Source: Zygnema cylindricum
Taxonomy: Eukaryota > Streptophyta > Zygnematophyceae > Zygnematales > Zygnemataceae
DNA: 34,900 bases
Direction of reading: 5' to 3'
Assembly (NCBI GenBank): GCA_037447655.1
Contig: JBBHKE010000723.1
Span: 150,365 to 185,264 of the forward strand
Positions 10,271 to 18,748 of the stretch are shown here, in pieces; the first letter of the stretch is position 1, and every line of letters begins with the position of its first letter. The position numbers were made by a program, and so were the translations under genes. The notes under the pieces are model-generated. The model made no database searches, had not been told where the DNA came from, and was given only the letters and a program-made list of their open reading frames with translations.

Positions 10271-10373
10271 TATACAGTCTTCTGATGGGTCCCGTACTTC
10301 AGTAGATAGGGGTTGTGAGAGGGTTTGGGATTTAGTGGATTGAGGAGGTAGCCGCCTCACTCCCAACAAGCTT

Positions 10374-10383
10374 GTATAAATAT
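10374..10383 (+). promoter_or_regulatory. LTR TATA box (5' LTR, element A)
   Basis: GTATAAATAT, conserved in all three A-type LTRs of the window at the same place. It is the likely core promoter. Confidence 0.6.
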
Positions 10384-10596
10384 TGGCATCTTTGCCGCTT
10401 GATAATCAATCGCGTGGTAAGGCGTTTTCACTAATTCTTTTTGCTGTGGACTCATGGGAGTCTAGACTGCACAAGGGTGCAGTCAGGTTATCTATTTATC
10501 TGCTAGGGTAGCAGTTGCTCTCGTTGAAAGTGGGTTAGTCAAAAACTACCTAGAGGCTTCCTCATTCTTCGTCCAAATGGAGGACACATAATTGCA

Positions 10597-10933
10597 CATG
10601 GAGGCTGAGTATATGGCCTCTTGCTCTGCTGTAAAAGAATTGATGTGGGTCAAGTCTTTGCTTGGTGAGCTTGGTCACCTTAAAAGTGGTGTGCAAAAAA
10701 TTTATTGTCATAATCAAGGAGCAATAACTATTTCTGCAAATCCTAAACATCATTTTAAAGCCAAACACATGGACATTAGACTTAGCTTTGTTAGAGAGAA
10801 AGTTGAAAACAAAATAATCAGTTTAGAGTACCAACCAGATAGCGAGATGGTAGCAGATATGATGACTAAACTTGTGCCTTCCTCTAAGCTAATTTTCTGC
10901 AGGGAGAAGTGTGGTCTAAAAATTAAAGATTGA
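10597..10933 (+). pseudogene. RNase H C-terminal fragment of a second copia element
   Basis: The reading starts at MEAEYMASCSAVKELMWVKS, runs through KAKHMDIRLSFVREKVENK, and ends CREKCGLKIKD before a stop at 10931-10933. This is the last third of copia RNase H. It differs from element A's own RNase H (14776-15115) at many positions, so it comes from a related but distinct element. It starts exactly where the 5' LTR ends. A polypurine tract (ATAAGGGGAG, 10941-10950) and LTR B follow, so this is a genuine 3' end of an element. Confidence 0.85.
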
Positions 10934-10950
10934 CTAGAAAATAAGGGGAG

Positions 10951-12293
10951 TGTAGAAATTGATGGTTCTCTTTTAAGTATTTTCTAGGTCTAAATAGAAA
11001 GAAGCCGAGACAATCTATCTCTAACTTCTCTCTCCAACTCCCACACTTGTCGCATTCACTAAAAAATTGGAGAGGAAGCTAGAGCCATGGCTGCCTAGGC
11101 TATCCAGAAGTTTACGGGAAATGAATTAGTTTATTTATTTAATGGTAGTTTATTTACTAAAAAAATTAGTGATGCATCCAGGATTTGATCCTGGTACCTG
11201 CAAGCCGGCAAACACCTGGTAGACAGTAACCTTATCCGTTAGGTCTAGAACTAATTATACGTGCTATGTGGTTTGATAATTATTTAAACGTTACTATGTA
11301 GGATATTTCATTTAACGACAACTGCATACGGAATACATAGGTTCAGTTATGAACAAGTACGAATTACGGTACGGATATGAAGCAAGTACCGCGCATTTGT
11401 TTCGAGAGCGAAACGAATACCGCGTAGGTATTTATTACGGCTACGATTAAATGTGCATTTAATCAGACGGCCGGAATGAATGCCCAGATCGCGGAAGAGG
11501 ATTTCGGCGGTTTATGGTCATTGCCACATCGCATGACACGTGGCAGAATAATATTGGATCGCGGCATCTGTCAAGCTCATGTGCTTCACAGGCACCCCGT
11601 TTATCTTACCAAGGATTCCCAGGATTTTTTCCTCTGTACGGTCATGAAAGGGTGGGGAAAGGAGCGCAGTCAGCCAAACCAGATTCTTCTATTTTCCTAA
11701 ATGAACGAAACGCACTTTATTTTGCGCTTAACGGAGGCCAAACGACAAAGTTACTCCGTTCCAAAGATTACCATCCTGTTACTATGACCAGTTGCCAACT
11801 GTCCCATTGGGGGCTATATTGTGGAACGCCACGTAACTTTTGGGATAGTCTTGAAGATTTTGCTGTTGGTTATCAGTAGGACGTTAGTTCAGGTCCACCA
11901 GCCGGGTAGCGCATTTATTAATTTGAGTCAAAGTTAGGGGTTTCACGTAAATTTAGAACTTTGTTGCTCACGATTCTGTCATAGAAAACCACGTGGCTTC
12001 TAATCTAGCAGGAGATAGTCTCCTAACTTTTTGCCCTAAGTGTAGTACAACATGTTTTGTCTTATGTCCGTACAATAACAATTCCTGGCCGGTGATTGGC
12101 TCCTGGTATTGCTTTGACTTTGGTACTATCGGTAGGACAAACTTTGCTTGTATAAGGCACTTGGGGCTGAGGGAGACAGGTTGTTGTTTCAGTACTGTCT
12201 CGTGAGAAAAACCCTTAAAAATTCCAGCAAACTTTCTTGTGGAGAACTTTTGTTTTGCTTGTGATTGTGACCCTATTGCCATCTTGGTTTGCA
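10951..12293 (+). repeat. LTR B (about 1343 bp) inside element A
   Basis: It begins TGTAGAAATTGATGG directly after a polypurine tract and ends GGTTTGCA at 12293. It shares a TATTTTCTAGGTCTA block and an AGAGCCATGGCTGCCT block with the A-type LTRs in the same order, but is otherwise diverged and longer, so it is a sister LTR family. The pre-integrase motif IWHKRLGH starts within a few bases of the final CA. The 3' limit is inferred from the CA and the coding junction. Confidence 0.7.
11159..11250 (-). other. Antisense tRNA-like module in LTR B
   Basis: On the minus strand, CCTAACGGATAAGG resembles the A-box/D-loop of plant tRNA-Arg. About 40 bases later comes a T-arm with a perfect 5-bp stem, CCAGG and CCTGG around a seven-base loop (11178-11194). 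A T7 run at 11159-11165 follows a short tail. The acceptor stem does not pair. It occupies the same place in the LTR as the modules in the A-type LTRs. Confidence 0.5.
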
Positions 12294-13061
12294 TCTGGCA
12301 TAAGCGTTTGGGACATGTGCATTTTGATAGACTGAGGGAAATGAAGAAGCTGGGTGTAGTAGAGGGCATTCAGTTTGGGGATAATGAGATGATGGATGAC
12401 TGTAGTGGCTGTGCCCAAGGTAAGGCTCACAGACTTCCCTTTCCCAAAACTGCCGCATATAGAGGTGAGAAGTACTAGATCTGGTCCACACAGATATCTG
12501 GGGACCAGCAAGGGTGCCTTCGGTTGGGGGAAAGAGGTACGAGTTGACAATTACCGATGATTGGTCCATATATTCCAGAGTCTACTTCCTGAAAACAAAG
12601 TCCGAAACACCAAAATACTTTAAAGAATACAAAGCCTGGAGTGAGAAGTTGCACGGAACCCCCATTAAGAGAATAAGGAGTGATAATGGGGGAGAGTACA
12701 CCTCTTACCAGTTTGAGGATTATTTGAGAGATGAGGGAGTTCAGCATCAAAAAACTGTACCGAATAATCTAGAACAAAATGGGGTAGATGAGAGGTTAAA
12801 CCGGACTTTGGGAGATAGTGTGTGCTGCATGTTGGCAGATAAGAAAATAGGAAGAAGATTTTGGGCAGAGGCCATTAACTGTGCTAACTACATTAAGAAT
12901 AGAGTCCTCACCACAGGTGTTAAAGGAATGACCCCTTATGAGAGATGGGTTGGAAAGAAACCGAATATTTGTCACTTGAAAGTATTCGGTAGTCAAGTTT
13001 ACAGTCTTAACACAGATAAAAAAACTGGAACCTAGATGCTAAAGGGAAACCGGGATATTTT
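12294..13061 (+). pseudogene. Copia pre-integrase domain and integrase (element A)
   Basis: It begins in the middle of the pre-integrase domain, IWHKRLGHVHFDRLREMKK, then DDCSGCAQGKAHRLPF, giving the HHCC zinc site. After a frame change near 12470, the core follows with an HTDIWGP-type block, [17 protein letters not shown] (second catalytic Asp) and NGVDERLNRTLGD (catalytic Glu). FWAEAINCANYIKNRV and PYERWVGKKPNICHLKVFGS close the core. A frame break near 13020 ends it. Gag, knuckle and protease are absent because LTR B abuts the start. Confidence 0.85.
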
Positions 13062-13682
13062 GTGGGATATGATGAGGATGTCAAAGGTTATAGAGTCTAT
13101 GACTTAGCTAAACAAGATATCATTTTGGTAAAGCATCTAGTTCTTACGGATAAATGGAAGTCTTTTGATTCTTTCAAATACACTAAGAAAATCAGAATCA
13201 GCTTTGAGTCCGAGAGTGAGGAGGACTTAGATCTTCCCAAAAGGGACACTAGTGAAAACATGATTGCAGATTAAGGGGAGATTAAAGATGGGGGAGATAT
13301 ACCAGAATCTCCTCATATTCCTACACCCTTTAGGGGGAGAGAGGAAGAGGAGTCAGAACCGGTTCACATGGATAGGGGAGCTGATGAGACAGTTCGGAGG
13401 AATCCAAGACTTCCCTCTATTCCAGCTTCAGACTTTGAGGGAGGCCGGAGGAGCAGCAAAAGGCCTCAAGGAAAACAGGTTGTTTGCAAGGTAACAAAGC
13501 TTTCTCATCTAGATGAGCCTCAGTCATACTCGGAGGTAATGGATTGTCCGGAGAAAGAAAGGTGGGTCAGGGCCATAAATGATGAGATGGCTTCAATCAT
13601 GGAAGCAAATACTTGGGAGCAGGTGGACTATCCACCAGATAGAAAACCCATTGGGTGTAAATGGGTATTTAAACTGAACTGA
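13062..13682 (+). pseudogene. Copia integrase C-terminus and RT N-terminus (element A)
   Basis: MGYDEDVKGYRVYDLAKQD is the integrase C-terminal GYR-type block. An in-frame TAA at 13272-13274 interrupts the acidic linker, and the same frame then carries MDRGADETVRRNPRLPSIPA and SYSEVMDCPEKERWVRAIND. KPIGCKWVFKLN starts the reverse transcriptase. A frame break near 13680 separates this from the long frame that follows. The matching part of element 1 is 225-1050 on the minus strand. Confidence 0.8.
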
Positions 13683-13720
13683 ATCCACATAACACCATTG
13701 AGAGATTTAAGGCTCGGCTG

Positions 13721-15115
13721 GTGGCAAAAGGGTTCACTCAAAAAGAGGGGATAGATTATGAGGAGACCTTTGCTCCGGTAGTTCGATTCCCATCTGTAAG
13801 GATTCTCCTTAGTCTAGCAGCAGCGGAAGACATGGAAATTCACCAGATAGATATCAAAACTGCCTTCCTCAACGGTGAACTAAAGGAAGAAATCTTCATG
13901 CGGCAACCAGAAGGTTTTGTAGAGGAAGGAGAGGAAAGCAAAGTCTACAGACTTATAAAGTCCTTATATGGACTAAAGCAGGCCACTAGACAATGGAATA
14001 AGAAACTAGATGAGTTTCTTACCAGTCTGGGGTATATTCGGATCAGTTTTGACCATTCTATTTATATGTTTGAGGATGAGAATGGTGTGATTTTTATTGC
14101 AATTTATATGGATGATTTGCTGGTATTGAGTAAGTCTATGGAGAAGATAAATAGGTTAAAGAAAGATCTGGGAAGTAGATTTGACATGAAGGATTTAGGA
14201 GAGGCTAAATATATTCTGGGAATTCAAATGGAAAGAAATAGGGAGAAAAGGATCATCAGACTTACACAGAAAGAGGCTATAGGAAATATGCTGGAGAAAT
14301 TCCAGCTGGAGAAATTCCAGATGGAGAATGCAAACAGTTGTACCACTCCCATGGAGTTGAAGAAAGTAAGTGATCGAAGTGTAGAAGGAGGAGTGATAAT
14401 GTTAGATGATCAGATGAGTCCAGAAGAGAGGCAGTTTATTAAGTCTATTCCTTACAAACAAGTTGTAGGAAGTTTGATTTACTTTATGAATTGTACTAGG
14501 CCTGACATAGCTGCAGCAGTTCGAGTCCTCAGTAGGAGTCTTAATGATCATAGAAAGAGAGACTGGGAAACAGCCAAGAGAGTAATGAGATACCTGGTGG
14601 GAACTAGGGATTTATGGTTTCATTTGGGAGGGGAGCACACTGACATCACTACTTGGAGTGATGCGAGTTATGGTGATGCACCTATGAGAAGATGCACTTG
14701 TGGGTATGTATTGTATGTGGGGGAAGGTGACTGTTGTTGGAGCAGCAAGCAACAAAAGGTTGTTCCTCAGTCCACTATGGAGGCTGAGTACATGGCCTCT
14801 TGTTCTGCTGTGAAAGAGCTGATGTGGGTGAAGTCCTTGTTGCAAGAATTGGGGTACATGAAGAAGGGAGTACATGAAGTTTTTTATCACAATCACGCTA
14901 CAATTGCAATTGCAGCCAATCCAAAACACCATTTCAGAGTTAAGCATATGGATATAAGATTGAGCTTTGTGAGGGAAAAAGTGGAAAATAAAATTGTGAA
15001 TTTGGTGTATAGGAGTGATGGGGAAATGGTGGCTTATATGATGACAAAGCCTGTGCCGTCTCCCAAGCTAAAGTATTGTAGAGAAAAATGTGGTTTAAAA
15101 GAGAAATTAAATTAG
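13721..15115 (+). CDS. Copia reverse transcriptase and RNase H (element A), 464 residues open
   Basis: The longest open pol piece of element A. It starts MAKGFTQKEGIDYEETFAPV and carries HQIDIKTAFLNGEL, LYGLKQATRQWN and the polymerase site YMDD at residues 129-132. RNase H follows, with the DASYGDAPMRRCTCGY block, STMEAEYMASCSAVKELMW and KHMDIRLSFVREK. The stop TAG is at 15113-15115, just before the polypurine tract. Some residues that are usually conserved have changed (QATRQW where QAPRQW is usual). The Met is not a native start, because the natural protein is one gag-pol polyprotein. Confidence 0.88.
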   Translation: MAKGFTQKEGIDYEETFAPVVRFPSVRILLSLAAAEDMEIHQIDIKTAFLNGELKEEIFMRQPEGFVEEGEESKVYRLIKSLYGLKQATRQWNKKLDEFLTSLGYIRISFDHSIYMFEDENGVIFIAIYMDDLLVLSKSMEKINRLKKDLGSRFDMKDLGEAKYILGIQMERNREKRIIRLTQKEAIGNMLEKFQLEKFQMENANSCTTPMELKKVSDRSVEGGVIMLDDQMSPEERQFIKSIPYKQVVGSLIYFMNCTRPDIAAAVRVLSRSLNDHRKRDWETAKRVMRYLVGTRDLWFHLGGEHTDITTWSDASYGDAPMRRCTCGYVLYVGEGDCCWSSKQQKVVPQSTMEAEYMASCSAVKELMWVKSLLQELGYMKKGVHEVFYHNHATIAIAANPKHHFRVKHMDIRLSFVREKVENKIVNLVYRSDGEMVAYMMTKPVPSPKLKYCREKCGLKEKLN

Positions 15116-15118
15116 ACT

Positions 15119-15133
15119 AGAAAATAAGGGGAG
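15119..15133 (+). other. Polypurine tract of element A
   Basis: AGAAAATAAGGGGAG immediately before the TG of the 3' LTR, the usual primer site for plus-strand DNA synthesis. A nearly identical tract precedes LTR B at 10936-10950. Confidence 0.75.
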
Positions 15134-15338
15134 TGTTGAAATCACTAGATTTATGGGAGGTATTTTCTAGGTCTTAATTAAAATAAAAAGGAAAAGAAAA
15201 GCAGAGGCAGCTTGCCTCCACCTTCTCTCTCTGACCCCCATACTTGTTATAGTCACTAAAGGAGAGAGAGGGCGGTGGAGCCATGGTTGCCTTAGCTCCA
15301 TAGGCAGGGCTTAAGAGTGACCTAAGTCACTCTCAACC

Positions 15339-15425
15339 AAAAAAGGTTGAGTGCGGCAGGACTCGAACCTCCGACCAGTAGGGCGGGGGATAGCCGTCAA
15401 CCCTTACCAATCTGTCGTAGTAGTC
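15339..15425 (-). other. Antisense tRNA-like module in 3' LTR of element A
   Basis: Best-preserved module of its type. On the minus strand it reads TACGACAGATTGGTAAGG, close to a tRNA A box and D loop, with a D-stem CGAC/GTTG. About 35 bases later comes GGTTCGAGTCC, a full match to the B-box consensus GGTTCGANTCC. A T6 run at 15339-15344 lies beyond the tail. The acceptor and anticodon stems do not pair convincingly. Confidence 0.55.
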
Positions 15426-15768
15426 TGTTAGGATATATAGGGTTCGATAGCTATTTAAAAAATAGATAGACGACTAATCCGATTAACGATATTACAAATA
15501 AGATACATAGAAACTATTTGGGAAATTAAATGCGCACGAAACAAATGTACCGGACATTTGTTTTGAACGGCTAGGAATTAAAGCCGACTTAGATCCGACG
15601 GCTCACATCATCGCCGAGATCCTGGAATGGCCGCTTTGGCGGTTTACGGATGTAACATAACGTGGCGACACCTGGCAATATGTCATTAGGAAGCCGGAAT
15701 CCAGGGGAGCGTGAGGACAAGTCTGGAGGAGACAGGCGTCCACTCCATGGCCTTGTCGTACACACGCC

Positions 15769-15805
15769 GTACAGAAAGTACATCGGCCATGGTACTTTTC
15801 TGTAC
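15769..15805. promoter_or_regulatory. Inverted repeat in 3' LTR of element A
   Basis: GTACAGAAAGTAC and GTACTTTTCTGTAC arms around a short centre containing GGCCATG. Best-preserved copy of this inverted repeat. Confidence 0.65.
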
Positions 15806-15908
15806 TATACAGTCTTCTGATTGGTCCCGTACTTCAGTAGATAGGAGTTGTGAGAGAGTTTAGGACTTAGTGGATTGAGGAGGTAGCAGCCTCTCTCCCA
15901 ACAAGCTT

Positions 15909-15918
15909 GTATAAATAT
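15909..15918 (+). promoter_or_regulatory. LTR TATA box (3' LTR, element A)
   Basis: GTATAAATAT at the conserved place, about 105 bp downstream of the inverted repeat. Confidence 0.55.
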
Positions 15919-16131
15919 AGGAACCTTTGCCGTTTGATAATAAATCGCCTGGTAAGGCGTTTTCAGTGATTCCTTTTGCTTTGGACTCAGAGGAGTCCAG
16001 ACTGCACAGAGGTGGAGTCAGGTTATCTATTTATCTGCTAGGGTAGCAGTTGCTCTCGTTGAAAGTGGGTTAGTCAAAAACTACCTAGAGGCTTCCTCAT
16101 TCTTGGTCGAAATGGAGGACACACAATTGCA

Positions 16132-17497
16132 TCGGCGGCGCGGCGCCATTCCTAACGATCAGCGGCGTTGCAGCAATCTCGAGGATCGGCGGCGTGGCCG
16201 CGATCTCCTGGATTGCCGGCGCGGCAGCGATCTTAAGGATCAGCGGCGAGGTGACGAGCTCAAGAATCTGTAATGCAGCAGCGATCTCGAGGATCGGTGG
16301 CGCGGGGACGAGCTCAAGGATCGGGGCTAAAGCCGCTATCTCGTGGATCAGCAGCGCTATGGCGAGCTCGAGGATCCGCGGCGAGCGACAATCTCAAAGA
16401 TCAACAGTGTTGCTGCGAGCTCAAGGATCGGCAACGCAACGACGATCTCAAGGATCAGCGGCACGGCGGCAAGCTCAATGATAGGCGCCGTGGTGGCGAG
16501 TTCGAGAATTGGCAGTGCAGCGGCCAGCTCGAGGATCAACGGAGTGGCGGGATCTTGAGGATCAACACACAAATTTTTGTTTTAAGGGAGACTATTTTTT
16601 AAACCGTCCCACATATGTGCATAAATTTATAAAAACATGTTCAGGTCTAAAACTTATAAGACAAGTCAAATATAAAATCAAAATGCAATGTTTATTTTAT
16701 AACATAGCAGTAGCAATCTTGAGGATTGGTGGCGCGACGGAGATCTTAAGGATCAACAACACGGCAAGATCTCAAGGATCGGCGGCGCAGCGGCGAGCTA
16801 AAGGATCGACAGCGCAGCTAGGAGCTCGAGGATGGGCGACGTAACGGCGAGCTCAAGGATCGGCGCCGTGGCGGTGATCTCGAGGATTGACAGCGCGATA
16901 ACGAACTTGAGGATCGGCGGCGCGGCGGCGATCTCGAGGATCCACGCCGCAGCGGCGATCTCGAGGATTGGCGGCGCGGCAGCTATCTCGAGGATTTCGG
17001 CGAGCTGGCAAGCTCGAGGACCGGCGGCGCGAGGGCGATCTTGAAGATTGGTGACGGGGCGACAATCTCAAGGATTGGCGTAGCGGCGTCAATTTCGAGG
17101 ATCAGTGGGGCAGGGGCGAGCTTGAGGATCAACAGCGCGGCGACAAGCTTAAGGATGGACGGCGGCAGCGCGACACTGATCTCAAGGATCGGCGGCGCAT
17201 CACCAAGATCGAGGATCAGCAGCGCGGCAGCGATCTCGAAGGTCAGCGGCGAGGCGAGGATCTACAGGATTTGTGGCGCTGCGGCGAGCTCGAGGGTCGG
17301 CGGCGCGAAGGCAACTTTGAGGGTCGACAGCGCATCATGAGCTCGAAGATCAAGGACGCGGCGGGGAGCTTGAGGATCGCCGAGCACCGGCGAACTCTAG
17401 AATCACCGCCGCGGTGACGATCTTGAGGATCGGCGCCGCAACGCGGATCTCGAGGATCAGCGGCGCGGCAGCAATTCGAGGATCGGCAGTGCGGCGG
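16132..17497. repeat. 27-bp minisatellite, array segment 2
   Basis: Same monomer, orientation and degree of divergence as segment 1, resuming at the TCGGC duplication after element A. Clean adjacent monomers are at 16909-16935 and 16936-16962. An AT-rich module interrupts it at 16564-16709. It ends at the GGCGG preceding the element D block. Confidence 0.93.
16564..16709. repeat. AT-rich module inside the minisatellite, copy 2
   Basis: Closely related to 9083-9226: both share CACATATGTGCATAAATTTAT and TTATTTTATAACATAGC in the same order and orientation. In the array as it stood before element A inserted, the two copies would lie about 950 bp apart. Confidence 0.75.
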
Positions 17498-17938
17498 TGT
17501 TGAATTTTGTGGGTCTCACTCATCTTGCAACAATCTAGCTTCACAAAGCAAAAACTCTCTCACATGTCACTCAAGAATCTTCCGAAGCCACAAAGAATTC
17601 ACTCACAGAGTAAAAGCACACTTGCTCAAATTTTCCTCTCCGAGAAGAATCACTTTATTTTCTCCAAGTTCTCTTTACAAGGCTTCACTTATCTTTGTAT
17701 CTCAACTCACACAGAGTTACAATGCTTTCTCACTATAGGGACTCTTACTATCTCTTCAACTATGGTCACAACCAATTCTCCAATTGTATTGATTTGTCTA
17801 CTTCTCCTACTTCATATATACTCTTTTCTACTCTACCCTTCTAGGCATTCTAGACATTTCTAGCTCTAACTTATTGATAAGTGTCCTTCTCGTGGCTCTC
17901 CACGTCACAAGAAACTACTAGACATGTCCCCGAAACTC

Positions 17939-18725
17939 TGTTGAATTTTGTGGGCCTCACTCATCTTGCAACAATCTAGCTTCACAAAGCAAAAACTCTC
18001 TCACAGGTCACTCAAGAATCTTCCGAAGCCACAAAGAATTCACTCACAAAGTAAAAGCACACTTGCTCAAATTTTCCTCTCCGAGAAGAATCACTTTATT
18101 ATCTCCAAGTTCTCTTTAGAAGGCTTCACTTATCTTTGTATCTCAACTCACACAGAGTTACAATGCTTTCTCACTATAGGGACTCTTACTATCTCTTCAA
18201 CTATGGTCACAACCAATTCTCCAATTGTATTGATTTGTCTACTTCTCCTACTTCATATATACTCTTTTCTACTCTACCCTTCTAGACATTCTAGACATTT
18301 CTAGCTCTAACTTATTGACAAGTGTCCTTCTCGTGGCTCTCCACGTCACAAGAACCTACTAGACATGTCCCCGAAACTCGTGGCTCTCCACGTCACAAGA
18401 ACCTACTAGACATGTCCCCGAAACTCCAAGGAAACACTTAGGAACCACCTCGGAAAAGTCCATACCGTTTCCTGTGGAACCTTCTAGAAGCTTCTGCTTT
18501 GCACGCCTGTAACTTTTAATCTACGTATGCAAATCTTGCTTTCTATAGCTCGTTCGAAACTCTTTCTCTGTAGATAAAGATCGTCTGGTCGCGTGCTCGA
18601 TTTAACCATTTAACAAGAAAGTTATTCCACTTTGCACTTCTGCACTGTGCTTCTCCATTGCGCCACTGCGCTCTCTCCCTTTAATGCACTATCTTCTGAA
18701 CTAACTTAGGATTACTTTCTCAACA
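17939..18725 (-). repeat. 3' LTR of element D (787 bp)
   Basis: On the plus strand it runs from TGTTGAATTTTGTGG to TTTCTCAACA. It contains a tandem duplication of about 48 bp near 18312-18425 (GTGGCTCTCCACGTCACAAG block twice). It is preceded on the minus strand by the polypurine tract at 18726-18738. Confidence 0.93.
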
Positions 18726-18738
18726 CCCCCTCTTAATC
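18726..18738 (-). other. Polypurine tract of element D
   Basis: On the minus strand ATTAAGAGGGGG lies directly before the 3' LTR. This is the standard primer for plus-strand synthesis. Confidence 0.75.
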
Positions 18739-18748
18739 ATTAGTTAGT

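Larger units (their letters stand above)
9605..10596 (+). repeat. 5' LTR of element A (992 bp)
   Basis: It matches the 3' LTR at 15134-16131 along its length with scattered substitutions, and has the same TG and CA ends. RNase H coding sequence begins immediately after the final CA, where a primer binding site is expected. It contains a tRNA-like module, an inverted repeat and a TATA box in the order seen in the other A-type LTRs. Confidence 0.92.
9605..16131 (+). mobile_element. Chimeric Ty1/copia element A, flanked by TCGGC
   Basis: The block begins TGTTGAAATC at 9605 and ends AATTGCA at 16131. TCGGC is present at 9600-9604 and again at 16132-16136, a 5-bp target duplication typical of LTR elements. 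Outside both ends is the same minisatellite. Inside, the order is A-type LTR (9605-10596), RNase H tail of a related element (10597-10933), a different LTR (LTR B, 10951-12293), pol from the pre-integrase motif to the end of RNase H (12294-15115), polypurine tract and A-type LTR (15134-16131). It has no primer site, gag or protease, so it could only have moved in trans. Confidence 0.88.
15134..16131 (+). repeat. 3' LTR of element A (998 bp)
   Basis: Starts TGTTGAAATCAC and ends ACACAATTGCA, followed by the TCGGC target duplication and minisatellite. It carries the tRNA-like module (15339-15425, minus), inverted repeat (15769-15805) and TATA box (15909-15918). It is clearly homologous to the 5' LTR but has accumulated differences, so the insertion is not recent. 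Confidence 0.93.

Noticed and set aside
15345-15425. A genuine tRNA gene in the LTR
   Set aside because: A and B boxes and a T-arm are visible, but the acceptor stem does not pair and the anticodon arm is poor. I call it tRNA-like only.
16194-17340. Further repeat-coded open frames in segment 2
   Set aside because: Same cause as in segment 1; some run across the AT-rich module or into the D-family LTR, which shows they are not evolved proteins.
17507-17863. Plus-strand frame of 118 residues, also found at 17948-18304 and 22728-23084
   Set aside because: Three near-identical copies because it lies in the D-family LTR, antisense to it. The repetition reflects LTR copies, not a gene family.
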